In this document: positions 6,314 to 6,601 of the stretch, piece by piece | Position numbering within the stretch: the first letter of the stretch is position 1 | Layout of the letters: every line of letters begins with the position of its first letter | Assembly (NCBI GenBank): GCA_011524425.1 | Contig: WTKI01000119.1 | Coordinates: 1 to 6,601 of the forward strand | DNA: 6,601 bases | Direction of reading: 5' to 3' | Source: Altererythrobacter sp. | GTDB taxonomy: Bacteria; Pseudomonadota; Alphaproteobacteria; Sphingomonadales; Sphingomonadaceae | Program-made: the position numbers and the translations under genes | Notes under the pieces: generated by a model | Databases searched by the model: none | What the model saw: the letters and a program-made list of their open reading frames with translations, nothing else | Told to the model about the DNA's origin: nothing

Positions 6314-6542
6314 AGAGATTGTGGACTTGAACACAAATGCTTCGACAGCGGCAGAGACGTGCCAAACCGTCAATCGGCGGCGGTTCGCGTTCCTGAGATG
6401 CGGTCGGAGCAAGTGAAGCAAATTAGCCACAACGAGTTGGAGATTGAACCAGTGCCGGGCACTCAATCAGCTGATCTTCGTTGAAGCAGCTGAGGTGGCA
6501 AATCTGAAGCGGTAAAAACCGCACTAAACGAGGGTAATCACG

Positions 6543-6601
6543 ATGACACATTGTAAAACCAAACTTGCATCGGGCGCGGCATTGGCTGCCCTTCTTTCTA
6601 C
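6543..6601 (+). CDS. N-terminus of an exported protein, possibly a TonB-dependent receptor
   Basis: Only 19 full codons are inside the window: MTHCKTKLASGAALAALLS. The short basic start (His, Lys, Lys) followed by an Ala/Leu-rich hydrophobic run is a typical Sec signal peptide that continues past the edge. The start is well supported by GAGGG (6530-6534) 8 nt upstream. In sphingomonads such a signal peptide next to a catabolic cluster with its own regulator frequently belongs to a TonB-dependent outer-membrane receptor, which would import the substrate; that identity is inferred from context only and a periplasmic enzyme or porin is equally possible from the residues seen. It is divergent from the GntR gene and shares operator site 2. 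Confidence 0.6.
   Translation, partial: MTHCKTKLASGAALAALLS

Larger units (their letters stand above)
6115..6542. other. 428-nt non-coding divergent region with operator and repeats
   Basis: No convincing gene is seen here. Reading rightwards it holds the regulator's ribosome-binding site (6121-6125), a three-unit 21-bp tandem repeat (6130-6192), a plain stretch (6193-6272), the nested palindromes (6273-6313), and a leader of about 230 nt before the exported-protein start. That leader contains the palindrome AGTGCCGGGCACT (6451-6463), an imperfect hairpin (6467-6493) and a small hairpin GCGGT-AAAA-ACCGC (6509-6522). The length of the leader leaves room for RNA-level or additional protein-level control. 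Confidence 0.6.

Noticed and set aside
6086..6466. Minus-strand open frame of 126 codons over the regulator's upstream region
   Set aside because: It overlaps the regulator start and the operator, and part of its translation comes from the 21-bp repeat; no ribosome-binding site or family resemblance.

Overview
The window looks like chromosomal DNA of an alphaproteobacterium, most likely of the Sphingomonadales/Erythrobacteraceae type. This is an inference from codon use, moderate GC content, the protein style and the combination of a catabolic cluster with an exported, probably TonB-dependent, outer-membrane protein. No RNA gene, insertion sequence, CRISPR array or phage gene was seen.

Layout: on the minus strand, read right to left from position 4028, are an HMG-CoA-lyase-like enzyme (3120-4028), the hydantoinase/oxoprolinase subunit HyuA (996-3056) and the first 330 residues of its partner HyuB (1-991, running off the left edge). 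HyuA and HyuB are 4 nt apart, and the HyuB ribosome-binding site lies inside the end of hyuA. Divergent from this operon is a CaiB/BaiF (class III) CoA-transferase (4261-5442, plus strand). A GntR regulator of the FadR/FCD subfamily (5467-6114, minus) converges on it across a 24-nt gap with a strong hairpin. After a 428-nt non-coding stretch, the first 19 codons of an exported protein begin at 6543 (plus).

Regulation: the same 10-bp palindrome TTGTATACAA, a close fit to the FadR-subfamily operator pattern, occurs twice: in the divergent lyase/CoA-transferase promoter region (4077-4086) and in the divergent regulator/exported-protein region (6288-6297). The second copy sits almost concentrically inside a 9-bp inverted repeat. 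Both transcribed leaders, that of the CoA-transferase and that of the regulator, also carry a degenerate 21-bp tandem repeat in the same orientation relative to the downstream gene. The simplest reading is one regulon: the GntR protein controls itself, the lyase-hyuAB operon, the CoA-transferase and probably the uptake protein.

Pathway: together the genes suggest uptake and breakdown of an unidentified carboxylate or cyclic amide. HyuAB would do an ATP-dependent ring opening or carboxylation, the CoA-transferase would activate the acid as a CoA thioester, and the lyase would split the thioester by retro-aldol/Claisen chemistry. The order and substrate are inference; the lyase differs from classical HMG-CoA lyase at a conserved motif and HyuB differs from the family consensus near its N-terminus, so the substrate may not be a known one.
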